Positions 1 to 7,443 of a DNA stretch of 27,572 nucleotides are shown here, in pieces. Positions within the stretch are counted from its first letter, which is position 1. Each line of letters begins with the position of its first letter. The stretch is from NCBI GenBank assembly GCA_964245495.1, contig CAXTNC010000016.1:1-27572 (forward strand). The letters are read 5' to 3'. Source of the DNA: LMUY01 sp964245495 (GTDB lineage Bacteria > Pseudomonadota > Alphaproteobacteria > Acetobacterales > Acetobacteraceae). The position numbers and the translations under genes were made by a program. Under the pieces are notes generated by a model. The model made no database searches. It was given only the letters and a program-made list of their open reading frames with translations, and was not told the DNA's origin.

Positions 1-1043
1 GGGGTGCTGGTCAGGTAATTGAAGGCCATGTCGAGGGTCTGTCCGGGCTCGATCTGGTCGAGGCTCCAGAGGAGCTTGCGGGACTCCTTGACGAAGCTCG
101 CCCGGTCGGGCAGGGCGACCAGCCGGCCCCCCTCAAAAAGCAGCAAGTGGCTGACGGGCGGCCGGGGCCGGTGGTAGTCCACGTGGTACAGGATCACGGC
201 CCGGCCCGACGGGAGGGCGATGCGCCCCCAGTACCAGTCGCGGACGGCGGCGGCGAAGGGCAGGGTCCCCCAGTTGTGGTCGTGGTAGCCCTGCCCACTG
301 AACGCCACGGCCTCCCCGCCGTGGTTGCGCGCCTCCCGGAGCGTCAGGCGGGCCGTCACGCGGCAGGCGGGCGCCGCCGGCAGCCAGGCGGCGCCCGACA
401 CGCCGTAGGGCGAGCCGAGCGCCGCGGACAACGCCGCCACCCCCGCCGCCGCGTCCAGACCCGGCAGCACCAGCGTGCCCGTGCACTCTGGCGCGGGCAG
501 CACCTTCAGGGTCACTTCCGTGATGACGCCGAGCGTGCCGTGGCTGCCGGCCAGCAGCTTGCACAGGTCCAGCCCGGTGACGTTCTTGAGCACCCGGCCG
601 CCGGAGTGGAACACGTCGCCCGTCCCGTCCACGGCGCGGATGCCCAGCAGGTGGTCCCGCATGGCGCCGGACGCGATGCGGCGGGGGCCGGACAGGTTGG
701 TGGCGACCAGGCCGCCGATGGTCTGGCCGCCCTCGCTGCCGAGCAGGGCGGACAGGTCGGGCGGCTCGGCGATGAGGTGCTGGCCATGCTCGGCCAGGGC
801 GGCCTCGATGGCGGCGACGGGCGTGCCGGCGCGGGCCGAGATCACCAGCTCCTTGGGCGCATAAAGGGTGATGCCGGCCAGGTTGCGGGTGGACAGCGAG
901 CGGGCGGCCTGCACCGGGCGCAGCATCAGCCGCTTGGTGCCAGCGCCCTCGATCAGGATCGGCTCTCGGGCGGCATAGGCGGCGGCCACCGCCTGCGCCA
1001 CTCCGGCCTCATCGGCCGGAGCCTCGGAAGGGCGCAGGGCCAT
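1..1043 (-). CDS. glcE: Glycolate oxidase FAD-binding subunit GlcE, C-terminal part replaced by CrtC/AttH-like domain (partial, 3' end outside window)
   Basis: An open frame starts at ATG 1043 and runs without a stop to the window edge, giving 347 visible residues. Residues 1 to about 225 are a GlcE subunit, the second FAD-binding subunit of glycolate dehydrogenase GlcDEF: FAD-domain segments GGLVATNLSGPRR and KNVTGLDLCKLLAGSHGTLG are clear. After about residue 225 GlcE similarity stops and the frame continues with GYHDHNWG (residues 252-259) and DWYWGR (269-274), hallmarks of the hydroxyneurosporene-synthase/AttH/Diels-Alderase lipocalin-like superfamily. I checked the frame codon by codon through positions 300-420 and it is continuous. 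The start lies 28 bp after the glcD stop, so the two genes look like one operon; the usual glcF is not visible. The product may be a true fusion created by an in-frame deletion, or an artefact of assembly. The GlcE call is secure for the N-terminal part; the function of the chimera is unknown. Confidence 0.82.
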   Translation of the reverse strand, partial: MALRPSEAPADEAGVAQAVAAAYAAREPILIEGAGTKRLMLRPVQAARSLSTRNLAGITLYAPKELVISARAGTPVAAIEAALAEHGQHLIAEPPDLSALLGSEGGQTIGGLVATNLSGPRRIASGAMRDHLLGIRAVDGTGDVFHSGGRVLKNVTGLDLCKLLAGSHGTLGVITEVTLKVLPAPECTGTLVLPGLDAAAGVAALSAALGSPYGVSGAAWLPAAPACRVTARLTLREARNHGGEAVAFSGQGYHDHNWGTLPFAAAVRDWYWGRIALPSGRAVILYHVDYHRPRPPVSHLLLFEGGRLVALPDRASFVKESRKLLWSLDQIEPGQTLDMAFNYLTST

Positions 1044-1071
1044 GGCGACGCTCACGGGGCTGAACGCACGC

Positions 1072-2514
1072 TCAAGCCGCCAGCCGGGGCGTCTCCGCCT
1101 TGAGCGGGAACACCTTGGCCGGGTTCAGCAGCCACTCAGGGTCGAACGCCGACTTCAGCTCGCGCTGCCGCTCCAGCTCCGCTTCGGAGAACTGCACGCC
1201 CATCAGGTCGCGCTTCTCGATGCCGACGCCATGCTCGCCGGTGAGGCAGCCGCCCACCTCCACGCACAGCTTCAGGATGTCGGCGCCGAACGCCTCCGCC
1301 GCATGGAAGCTCGCCTCGTCGTTGGCGTCGAACATGATGAGCGGGTGCAGGTTGCCGTCGCCGGCATGGAAGATGTTGGCGACCTTGAGGCCGTACTGGT
1401 CGCTCATCTCGCCGATCCGGCGCAGCACGTGCGGCAGCTGGCTGGTGGGGATGGTGCCGTCCATGCACAGGTAGTCCGGGCTGATCCGCCCCACGGCGCC
1501 GAACGCACCCTTGCGGCCCTTCCAGATCGCCAGGCTTTCCTCGGCGGACTGGGACACCTTCATGCTGATCGGCGCGAACGGCTCGCACAGCGCCTTGATG
1601 CGGTTCAGCAGGTCGTCCTGCTCGGCCACGCTGCCCTCCACCTCGATGATGAGCATGGCCTCCGCGTCCAGCGGGTAGCCGGCGTGGGCGAAGGCTTCGC
1701 AAGCGTGGATCGCCGGGCGGTCCATGAACTCCAGCGCCACGGGGATGATGCCGGAGCCGATGATGGCGTCCACGCACTGGCCGGCGACCTCGTTGGAGCT
1801 GAACGCGGCCAGCATCGCCCGCGCCCCCTCCGGCGCGTGCAGGATGCGGACCACCACCTCCGTCACCACCGCCAGCTGGCCCTCGCTGCCGGTCAGCAGG
1901 CCGAGCCAGTCGTAGCCCGCCGCGTCCACGTGCGCGCCGCCGATCTGCAGCACATGGCCTTCCATGGTCACGGCGGTCAGGCCGAGCAAGTTGTTTGCGG
2001 TGACGCCATATTTCAGGCAGTGCGCGCCGCCCGAGTTCATGTTGACGTTGCCGCCGATCATGCAGGCGAGCTGGGAGGACGGGTCCGGCGCGTAGAAGAA
2101 GCCCTTTCCCGCCACCGCCTGGGTGATGCCGATGTTGGTGACGCCGGCCTGCACGGTGGCGCAGCGGTCGGCGTAGTCGATGTCCAGGATGCGGTTCATC
2201 CGCATCATGCCCACCACCACCGCGTCCGCCAGCGGCATCGCGCCCCCGGCCAGGCTGGTGCCGGCGCCGCGGGGCACCACGCGCACCCCCATGCGGTGGC
2301 ACAGCGCCAGCACGGCCGCGACCTGCTCGGTGGTCTCCGGCAGCGCCACGGCGAGCGGCGCCTGCCGGTAGGCGGACAGCCCGTCAGTCTCGTAGGGCCG
2401 CAGCAGCAGCGCCTCGGCGATCACGCCGCTGTCCGGCAGCAGGGCGCGCAGCCCGGCCACGATCTCGCCCCGCCGCGCGAGCACGTCCGGCTTCGGTTCG
2501 GGCAAGGCGAGCAT
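1072..2514 (-). CDS. glcD: Glycolate oxidase FAD-linked subunit GlcD
   Basis: 480 residues, close to the usual length of GlcD. The protein is the catalytic flavin subunit of glycolate dehydrogenase, which oxidises glycolate to glyoxylate at the membrane and passes electrons to the quinone pool through GlcE and GlcF. It belongs to the FAD-binding type 4/vanillyl-alcohol oxidase family: the FAD loop PRGAGTSLAGGA, the GGNVNMNSGG segment, HAGDGNLHPL and the C-terminal GGCLTGEHGVG are all present. ATG 2514 was chosen because GGAGA sits five bases upstream; an in-frame ATG at 2547 would add 11 residues with a poorer ribosome site, and more distant upstream starts overlap the divergent gene. glcE follows 28 bp after the stop. 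The 112-bp gap to the divergent gene at 2627 must hold both promoters, but I see no clear consensus in it. Confidence 0.95.
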   Translation of the reverse strand: MLALPEPKPDVLARRGEIVAGLRALLPDSGVIAEALLLRPYETDGLSAYRQAPLAVALPETTEQVAAVLALCHRMGVRVVPRGAGTSLAGGAMPLADAVVVGMMRMNRILDIDYADRCATVQAGVTNIGITQAVAGKGFFYAPDPSSQLACMIGGNVNMNSGGAHCLKYGVTANNLLGLTAVTMEGHVLQIGGAHVDAAGYDWLGLLTGSEGQLAVVTEVVVRILHAPEGARAMLAAFSSNEVAGQCVDAIIGSGIIPVALEFMDRPAIHACEAFAHAGYPLDAEAMLIIEVEGSVAEQDDLLNRIKALCEPFAPISMKVSQSAEESLAIWKGRKGAFGAVGRISPDYLCMDGTIPTSQLPHVLRRIGEMSDQYGLKVANIFHAGDGNLHPLIMFDANDEASFHAAEAFGADILKLCVEVGGCLTGEHGVGIEKRDLMGVQFSEAELERQRELKSAFDPEWLLNPAKVFPLKAETPRLAA

Positions 2515-2626
2515 GGCGGTCTCCGGCGTTTCTTGTCCCCCGAACATGAGGGTTCGCCCCCGGCCCGGCAAGCGCAACCAACCCCGCAAGCGAGGCGTTC
2601 GCGCCGCCACCTGAACCGGAGCCTCC

Positions 2627-3736
2627 ATGACCCTGCGCGCCCTCCTGCTCGGCACGGCCTTGCTCACCGCCCCGGCGCTCGCCGCCAGCATCATGCCCAC
2701 CAAGCAGGATCCCCGCCTGCAGCCGGCGTTCCATGCGGACCGCATGTGGAACGCCGTCACGGCCACGGCGGACGGGCGCGTGTTCGTGGGCTTCCCCGGG
2801 GCGGACAACAAGCCCGGGCCGGAGCTGGAGGAACTGTCCCCCGACGGCAAGGGCCATGCCTTTCCGGACGCCGCCTGGAACCAGCCCGCCAACGGAAACC
2901 CGGCCCACGCCTTCGTGCGGGTGAACTCGGTCCGCGTCGGGCCGGATGGCGCGCTCTGGGTCATCGACGCCGGAGCGCCGGGCATCGGCAAGCCGGCCGT
3001 GCACGGCGCGGCGCGGGCGTTCCGCATCGACCTCAAGACCAACCAGGTCAGCCGCGTTTATGCGCTCGACGCGGCGGCCAAGCCGCTCAGCTACATCGAC
3101 GACATCCGCTTCCATGGCCGCACCGCCTACCTCACCGACGCGGGCGACCCGGCGCTCGTCGTTCTGGACCTGGACAGCGGGGCGGCGCGCCGGGTGCTGG
3201 AAGGGGACAGGAGCACGACGGACGCGCGGCCGATGTACGCCGACAACCGCAAGCTGGTGAAGCCGGACGGCAGCGACCTGCTGGTCCACGCCGACCAGCT
3301 GGAGGTCTCGCCGGATGGCGGCTACCTTTATTACCAGCCCGCATCCGGTATGCTGTCGCGCATCGAAACGCGCTGGCTGGACGACGCCGCCCTGCCGCCG
3401 GCGGAGCTGGCCGGGCACGTGGACGCGGGCTGGGTGGACACGCCCACCACCGGCGGCACCGCCATCGCAGCGGATGGCACGATCTACCTGAGCGACACGA
3501 AGCTGCGGCGCATCCTGAGGATCACGCCGGCCGGCCAGGTGAGCACGCTGGTGGCGGACCCGCGGCTGGTCTGGTCAGATGCGATGTGGATCGACGATGC
3601 CGGGTTCCTGTGGATCCCTGAAACCGCCCAGAACCTGACGCCCGGGTTCAATCACGGCCGGATGGAGGCGCGTTACCCAGTCTGGATCTATAAGATGGCG
3701 ATCGGCGCCAAGCCTTCGGCGATTGATCACCCGTAG
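2627..3736 (+). CDS. Secreted major royal jelly/Yellow family protein (SMP-30-like beta-propeller)
   Basis: 369 residues. The start at 2627 has GGAG five bases upstream. Residues 1-20 form a signal peptide (hydrophobic LLLGTALLTAPALA, cleavage likely after ALA), so the product is probably periplasmic. The rest shows repeated propeller-blade strands such as SVRVGPDGALWVID, YIDDIRFHGRTAYLTD, QLEVSPDGGYLYY and DAMWIDDAGFLWIPE, typical of the major royal jelly protein/Yellow family, a relative of gluconolactonases and SMP-30. Bacterial members are mostly uncharacterised, so I infer only a possible lactone- or sugar-acid-related role. It is transcribed away from glcD and converges on rpmJ with 19 bp between stops. 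Family assignment is fairly secure, enzymatic activity is not. Confidence 0.85.
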   Translation: MTLRALLLGTALLTAPALAASIMPTKQDPRLQPAFHADRMWNAVTATADGRVFVGFPGADNKPGPELEELSPDGKGHAFPDAAWNQPANGNPAHAFVRVNSVRVGPDGALWVIDAGAPGIGKPAVHGAARAFRIDLKTNQVSRVYALDAAAKPLSYIDDIRFHGRTAYLTDAGDPALVVLDLDSGAARRVLEGDRSTTDARPMYADNRKLVKPDGSDLLVHADQLEVSPDGGYLYYQPASGMLSRIETRWLDDAALPPAELAGHVDAGWVDTPTTGGTAIAADGTIYLSDTKLRRILRITPAGQVSTLVADPRLVWSDAMWIDDAGFLWIPETAQNLTPGFNHGRMEARYPVWIYKMAIGAKPSAIDHP

Positions 3737-3755
3737 CTTGGAAGCGCTCGGGCGG

Positions 3756-3881
3756 TCAGCCCTGCCGGGCCTTCATGCGGGGGTTCTTCTTGTTGATCAC
3801 GTAGACCCGGCCACGGCGGCGCACCACGCGGCAATTCTTGTCGCGGAGCTTGGCCGACTTCAGGCTGTTGCGAATCTTCAT
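3756..3881 (-). CDS. rpmJ: 50S ribosomal protein L36 (bL36), zinc-free form
   Basis: A 41-residue frame from ATG 3881 to TGA 3756-3758. It begins MKIRNSLKSAK and ends KKNPRMKARQG, the unmistakable shape of bacterial L36. The family has two forms: the C+ form carries a CxxC...C...H zinc ribbon, while this copy keeps only one cysteine (NCRVVRRRGRVYV) and lacks the other ligands, so it is the C-minus form usual in Alphaproteobacteria. Basic residues make up about a third of the chain, as expected for an rRNA-binding protein of the large subunit. It stands alone, convergent with the propeller gene, not in a ribosomal operon. The region upstream (3882-3900) has no strong Shine-Dalgarno sequence. 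Confidence 0.97.
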   Translation of the reverse strand: MKIRNSLKSAKLRDKNCRVVRRRGRVYVINKKNPRMKARQG

Positions 3882-4009
3882 GACTCAGAACTCAGTGGAA
3901 CGGGAAAACGTGCGGATACCGGCCATGCCCCCCCCTGTCAACCCGGCGGCCCGCCGTTGACGCCGCAGGCCGTGAAGCGGATGACGGCGCCTTCCTCAAG
4001 GACCCGGCG

Positions 4010-4402
4010 ATGAAGCGCAACAGCGCGACCTGGATGGCGTTCCTGGCCATGGCGTTCGCCGTGGTCGGGCTGATCGGCACATTCGCCAGCTACGCCGCCC
4101 CGCTGCCGCTGCAACGCGCCATGGCGCGGGACGCGGCGCTGGACCAGGCGCTGGCCACGGACGGCGGCAAGGCCGCGCTGGAGCCGCTGCGGGACCGGCT
4201 GGACGACAGCGCCGCCACCGTGATCGACGGCGGCGGGCCGCTCGCGGACAGGGTGGCGGCGGCGCGGGCAGCCATGCACGCGGAGCTTGGGCACGAGGCG
4301 GAGGCGGTCGGCTTCCGGCTGCGGCTGGAGCTGCTGGTGGTCACGGCCGTGGCCGCCGGGTTCGGCATGGTGATCGTGGGGGCCGCCGCGCGCCAAGCCT
4401 GA
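4010..4402 (+). CDS. Small membrane protein of unknown function
   Basis: 130 residues, not recognised. The ATG at 4010 has AAGGA nine bases upstream, a good ribosome site. The N terminus (MKRNS) is followed by a hydrophobic helix at about residues 8-30 and a second one at about 108-127 (LELLVVTAVAAGFGMVIVG); the part between is Ala/Asp/Arg-rich, helical in character and about 75 residues long. With two membrane spans the middle part would probably face the periplasm. It ends only 6 bp from the convergent stop of the AsmA-type gene, and its start faces rpmJ across 128 bp. Codon use is the same as in the neighbours, so it looks like a genuine resident gene. No function can be given. Confidence 0.75.
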   Translation: MKRNSATWMAFLAMAFAVVGLIGTFASYAAPLPLQRAMARDAALDQALATDGGKAALEPLRDRLDDSAATVIDGGGPLADRVAAARAAMHAELGHEAEAVGFRLRLELLVVTAVAAGFGMVIVGAAARQA

Positions 4403-4408
4403 TCCGGC

Positions 4409-7405
4409 TCAGAACAGGCCGAACAGCCGCCGCATGAACCCCGGCGCCAGGGCCGAAAGCGGGTTGACGGACACCGCCGGGTCCGTGAGCGCCCCGTGCA
4501 GCCCGTAGGTGGCCGCGAACACGCCGCCGCCCTGCTCCGGGCTGAACAGCTTGCCCAGCAGCGGCAGGCGCCCCGGCAGCGAATTGAAGAAATAGGCCGG
4601 CACCACCGTGCCCTGCAGGTTCACCAGCTTGCGGCCGAAATCGAACGAGCCGTTCGCCGTGAGGCCGAGCGAGGAGCTGAAGGCGCGGGCGTTCTCCACC
4701 TCCAGCACCGGGCCTTGCAGGCTGAACGAGGTCGCCATCCGGTCGAACACCAGGCCCGGCCCTTGCAGCGCATCGACCAGGCCGTAGAGCGTGACCGCCT
4801 GCAGCACCTTGCCCACCACGGGGGCGCTGCGGACCTTGAACCCCTGCACGTCGACCTTGCCGTTGAACGGGGCCGCCGGGAGCCGATCGTTGAATGCGCC
4901 TTCCAAGGCCAGGGCGCCGCCGTCCATCTCCGTCGCGAGGTCGGTTTCGCGCAGCAGCAGCCCGAGGTCGGCCACCGTCATGCTCAGCCGCCGGGATGTC
5001 CCGGCATCCGCAAGGGTGAGGCGCAGCCGCTCCGGGCCGTCGGTGGCCAGCCGCGCCGCGCTGACCCGGCCGCTCACGCCGTTCGCCGCCAGCGTCGCCG
5101 GACCCAGCTCCCGGTCCCGGCCGAACAAGACGCGCTCGAACCGCAGGTCCACCGTGTAGGGTGTGCCAGGCCCGGGCGGCCTGCCCTCCTTGTCGGGGGC
5201 TGCGGGCGCATCCTTGGAGGCAAGCCGCCCTTCCAAGTCCAGCCGGGGGCCGGCGAGCGTGATGCGGTAGGGCTGGCCTTCCTTCTCCGGCAGCGCGATG
5301 GTGCCCGTGGCGTCGGTGCGGCCGATCTGGCCGCGCAGCAGGTGCACCACCGCCAGGCGCCCGTCCACCAGGGTACTGCGCGCCTGCACCGAGAGGCCCG
5401 GCGCCTCCGCCCGCAGTTCCTCCAGGCCGACCACCCGGCCATGGTCCAGCAACGCCTTGCCCTCGATGCGGCCCGGCGCGCCGGCGGCCTTGGACCAGCC
5501 CAGCGGGGTGACGAACGCCGCATCCTTCAGGTCCGCATCGAGTTGCAGTTCCGCGGCGCCGTCCCGGCGCTCCGCATAGTCCATCGCGGCCGCCACGCGG
5601 CCGCCGGTCAGCCCGGCCGCGCCCAGCCCGGCCGCCTTCGCCTCCTTCGGCGTGATCCCGAGACGGACCGCGACATGCTCCGTCACTTCCGTGCCCGGGC
5701 CGTCGCGGAAGTCCAGCTGCGCCGCCACGCTGCCTGGGATGCGGCCGAACTGCCCTGGTCCGCTCAAGGTCATGCCGGCGTTGGTCACGTCGAACGCCAG
5801 CTGCCCGTTGTCCAAGTCCTGTCCGCCCGCGACATCCCCCAGGTGCGCGTCCGCCACCTGGCCGCTCACGTGGATCGCCACCTGGTCGGCAGTCATCTTG
5901 GTTTCCAGCGGCAGCTGCACCGTCACGTGGGCGGCCAACGTCCCGGCGGGGGCTTTGAACGCTGCCGCGCGCTCCCGGGCCATCCTGAGCGGCGAACTCC
6001 TCATCAGGGCGAACACGCCGGCGAGCGGCCCTGCGAAATCAAGGCTGATCAGCCCTGTCTGGTCGTGCACGCTCATCCCGTCGATCCGCATGGCGCCCGA
6101 CTTCAGCTGCAACCCGGCGTCGCGCCCCGCCGTCGCCGTGATCGTCAGGATGTCCGGCCTGGGCCAGGCGACGACGGCGTGGACGTGCTCAACCGGCGGG
6201 ATGGGCCGCAGCCACCAGATCGTGACGTCGTCCCCCACCACGGAGCCGCCCGACTCGGTCACGGCCAGGCCGGTCCCGTCCTCCGCGCCTTCCAGGGTGA
6301 AGGTGAAGCGGCCGTCATGCGCCACCCCCTCCGTCAGGTTCTTCGCCAGCCAAGGGCGCGAGCCGCCGCCCACCCGCTCCGGCCAGATGGAACCCAGGTC
6401 GGCCAAGGCGAGGCGGTCCGCGGTGGCCGTCATGCGCGCCTTGAACCGGCCTTCGGCGCGCTCGGCCGCGCCGGACAGCACCACGGTGGTCGGCGCCGCG
6501 CCGGAGGGCGGCTGCACGACGACGCGCAGCGCCTGCAAGGTGGCGGCGCCGGGCGTGCCGTCCGCATCAAGCGCCAGGGCGGCGAACTGCGCGGCATTGG
6601 TGCCGCCCCCTTTGGCCGGCAGGTTGACCAGGCCCGGCCCGGCCTCGGCATGGACGGCGGCGTGCAGCAGGTCCAGGCCCGGGCCGAACGTCGCCTCCGC
6701 CCGCACCGCCACCGGCGCATCCAAGGCGGACAAGGCGTGCAGCGCCGGGACCGCAGCGGCCAGGGACGCCGGCGAGACGGGCGAAAGCGTGGCCTGCACG
6801 GACGCGCCGGACTCGCCGCAGCTGCCCTGCGCCGCCAGTTGCGCCGACACCGCGCCGGCGGCGGCGATCGCTGTCCCGTTCCCGGCCAGCGCGCCGCGGG
6901 CGTCTCGTTGCAGCTGCACCGCTCCGTCGCGGATATCACCCCATTCCGGGATGTCCACCTGCACGTCCGTGATGCTGAGATGGCGCAGGCCGGCAAGCGC
7001 GCGCCGCAGCCGCGGGTCCAGGCCGGCGGACGGCCCGGTGGGCTGCGCCACGCGCAGCCGCAGACCGTCCATCGCCGCGTCCTCCGGCTCCACCCGGCCC
7101 AGGAACAGCGGATGCAGCGCCAGGGTCACGGCCAGCGACCGCACGGACTGCGGCGGCAGCGCCCCATCCGTCACCGCGAGCCGCAGCACGCTGCCGCCTT
7201 CCGCCCGGTCCAGGCCGAGCGTGACGCGGCCCACGGCGAGGCCGGGCACGGCCAGCGGCGCCAGGCGCCGCGCCAGCCAAGTCACGTCCAGCGGTCCCTC
7301 GGACAGCCGCCAAACCAGGCCGCCGGCCGCGGCCAGCGCCAGCAGCACCGCGCCCAGCGCCAGGCCCAGCAGTTGGTGGGCCAGCCCGGAAGCGTGCCTC
7401 AGCAC
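4409..7405 (-). CDS. AsmA/YhdP-type membrane-anchored periplasmic protein
   Basis: About 998 residues from a proposed GTG start at 7405. This start gives a protein opening VLRHASGLAHQ followed by one membrane helix (residues about 11-31, LLGLALGAVLLALAAAGGLVW), the standard N terminus of AsmA-type proteins; longer starts would run far into the divergent glnE. The body is a long run of beta-rich repeats (DGLRLRVAQP, LALADLGSIWP, DLDNGQLAFDV) and the end (KVDVQGFKVRSAPVVGKVL through TVVPAYFFNSLPGRLPLLGKLF) matches the AsmA-like C-terminal/YhdP domain. Large AsmA-type proteins are held to form bridge-like channels moving phospholipid between inner and outer membrane; that role is inferred from the family. 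No cofactor or catalytic motif is visible. The start codon is the main uncertainty. Confidence 0.85.
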   Translation of the reverse strand: MLRHASGLAHQLLGLALGAVLLALAAAGGLVWRLSEGPLDVTWLARRLAPLAVPGLAVGRVTLGLDRAEGGSVLRLAVTDGALPPQSVRSLAVTLALHPLFLGRVEPEDAAMDGLRLRVAQPTGPSAGLDPRLRRALAGLRHLSITDVQVDIPEWGDIRDGAVQLQRDARGALAGNGTAIAAAGAVSAQLAAQGSCGESGASVQATLSPVSPASLAAAVPALHALSALDAPVAVRAEATFGPGLDLLHAAVHAEAGPGLVNLPAKGGGTNAAQFAALALDADGTPGAATLQALRVVVQPPSGAAPTTVVLSGAAERAEGRFKARMTATADRLALADLGSIWPERVGGGSRPWLAKNLTEGVAHDGRFTFTLEGAEDGTGLAVTESGGSVVGDDVTIWWLRPIPPVEHVHAVVAWPRPDILTITATAGRDAGLQLKSGAMRIDGMSVHDQTGLISLDFAGPLAGVFALMRSSPLRMARERAAAFKAPAGTLAAHVTVQLPLETKMTADQVAIHVSGQVADAHLGDVAGGQDLDNGQLAFDVTNAGMTLSGPGQFGRIPGSVAAQLDFRDGPGTEVTEHVAVRLGITPKEAKAAGLGAAGLTGGRVAAAMDYAERRDGAAELQLDADLKDAAFVTPLGWSKAAGAPGRIEGKALLDHGRVVGLEELRAEAPGLSVQARSTLVDGRLAVVHLLRGQIGRTDATGTIALPEKEGQPYRITLAGPRLDLEGRLASKDAPAAPDKEGRPPGPGTPYTVDLRFERVLFGRDRELGPATLAANGVSGRVSAARLATDGPERLRLTLADAGTSRRLSMTVADLGLLLRETDLATEMDGGALALEGAFNDRLPAAPFNGKVDVQGFKVRSAPVVGKVLQAVTLYGLVDALQGPGLVFDRMATSFSLQGPVLEVENARAFSSSLGLTANGSFDFGRKLVNLQGTVVPAYFFNSLPGRLPLLGKLFSPEQGGGVFAATYGLHGALTDPAVSVNPLSALAPGFMRRLFGLF

Positions 7406-7443
7406 CGGTTGACCCGGCAGCCCGGCGGGACAGAGTGAGGGGC

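Noticed and set aside
1042..3621. Long plus-strand frame (859 codons) opposite glcD
   Set aside because: It is the complement of glcD in a GC-rich genome, rich in Arg, His, Gln and Ala with no domain; it also overlaps the real propeller gene.
4496..7438. Long plus-strand frame (980 codons) opposite the AsmA-type gene
   Set aside because: Low-complexity Arg/His/Gln/Gly composition, no motif, explained by the antisense strand of a real gene.
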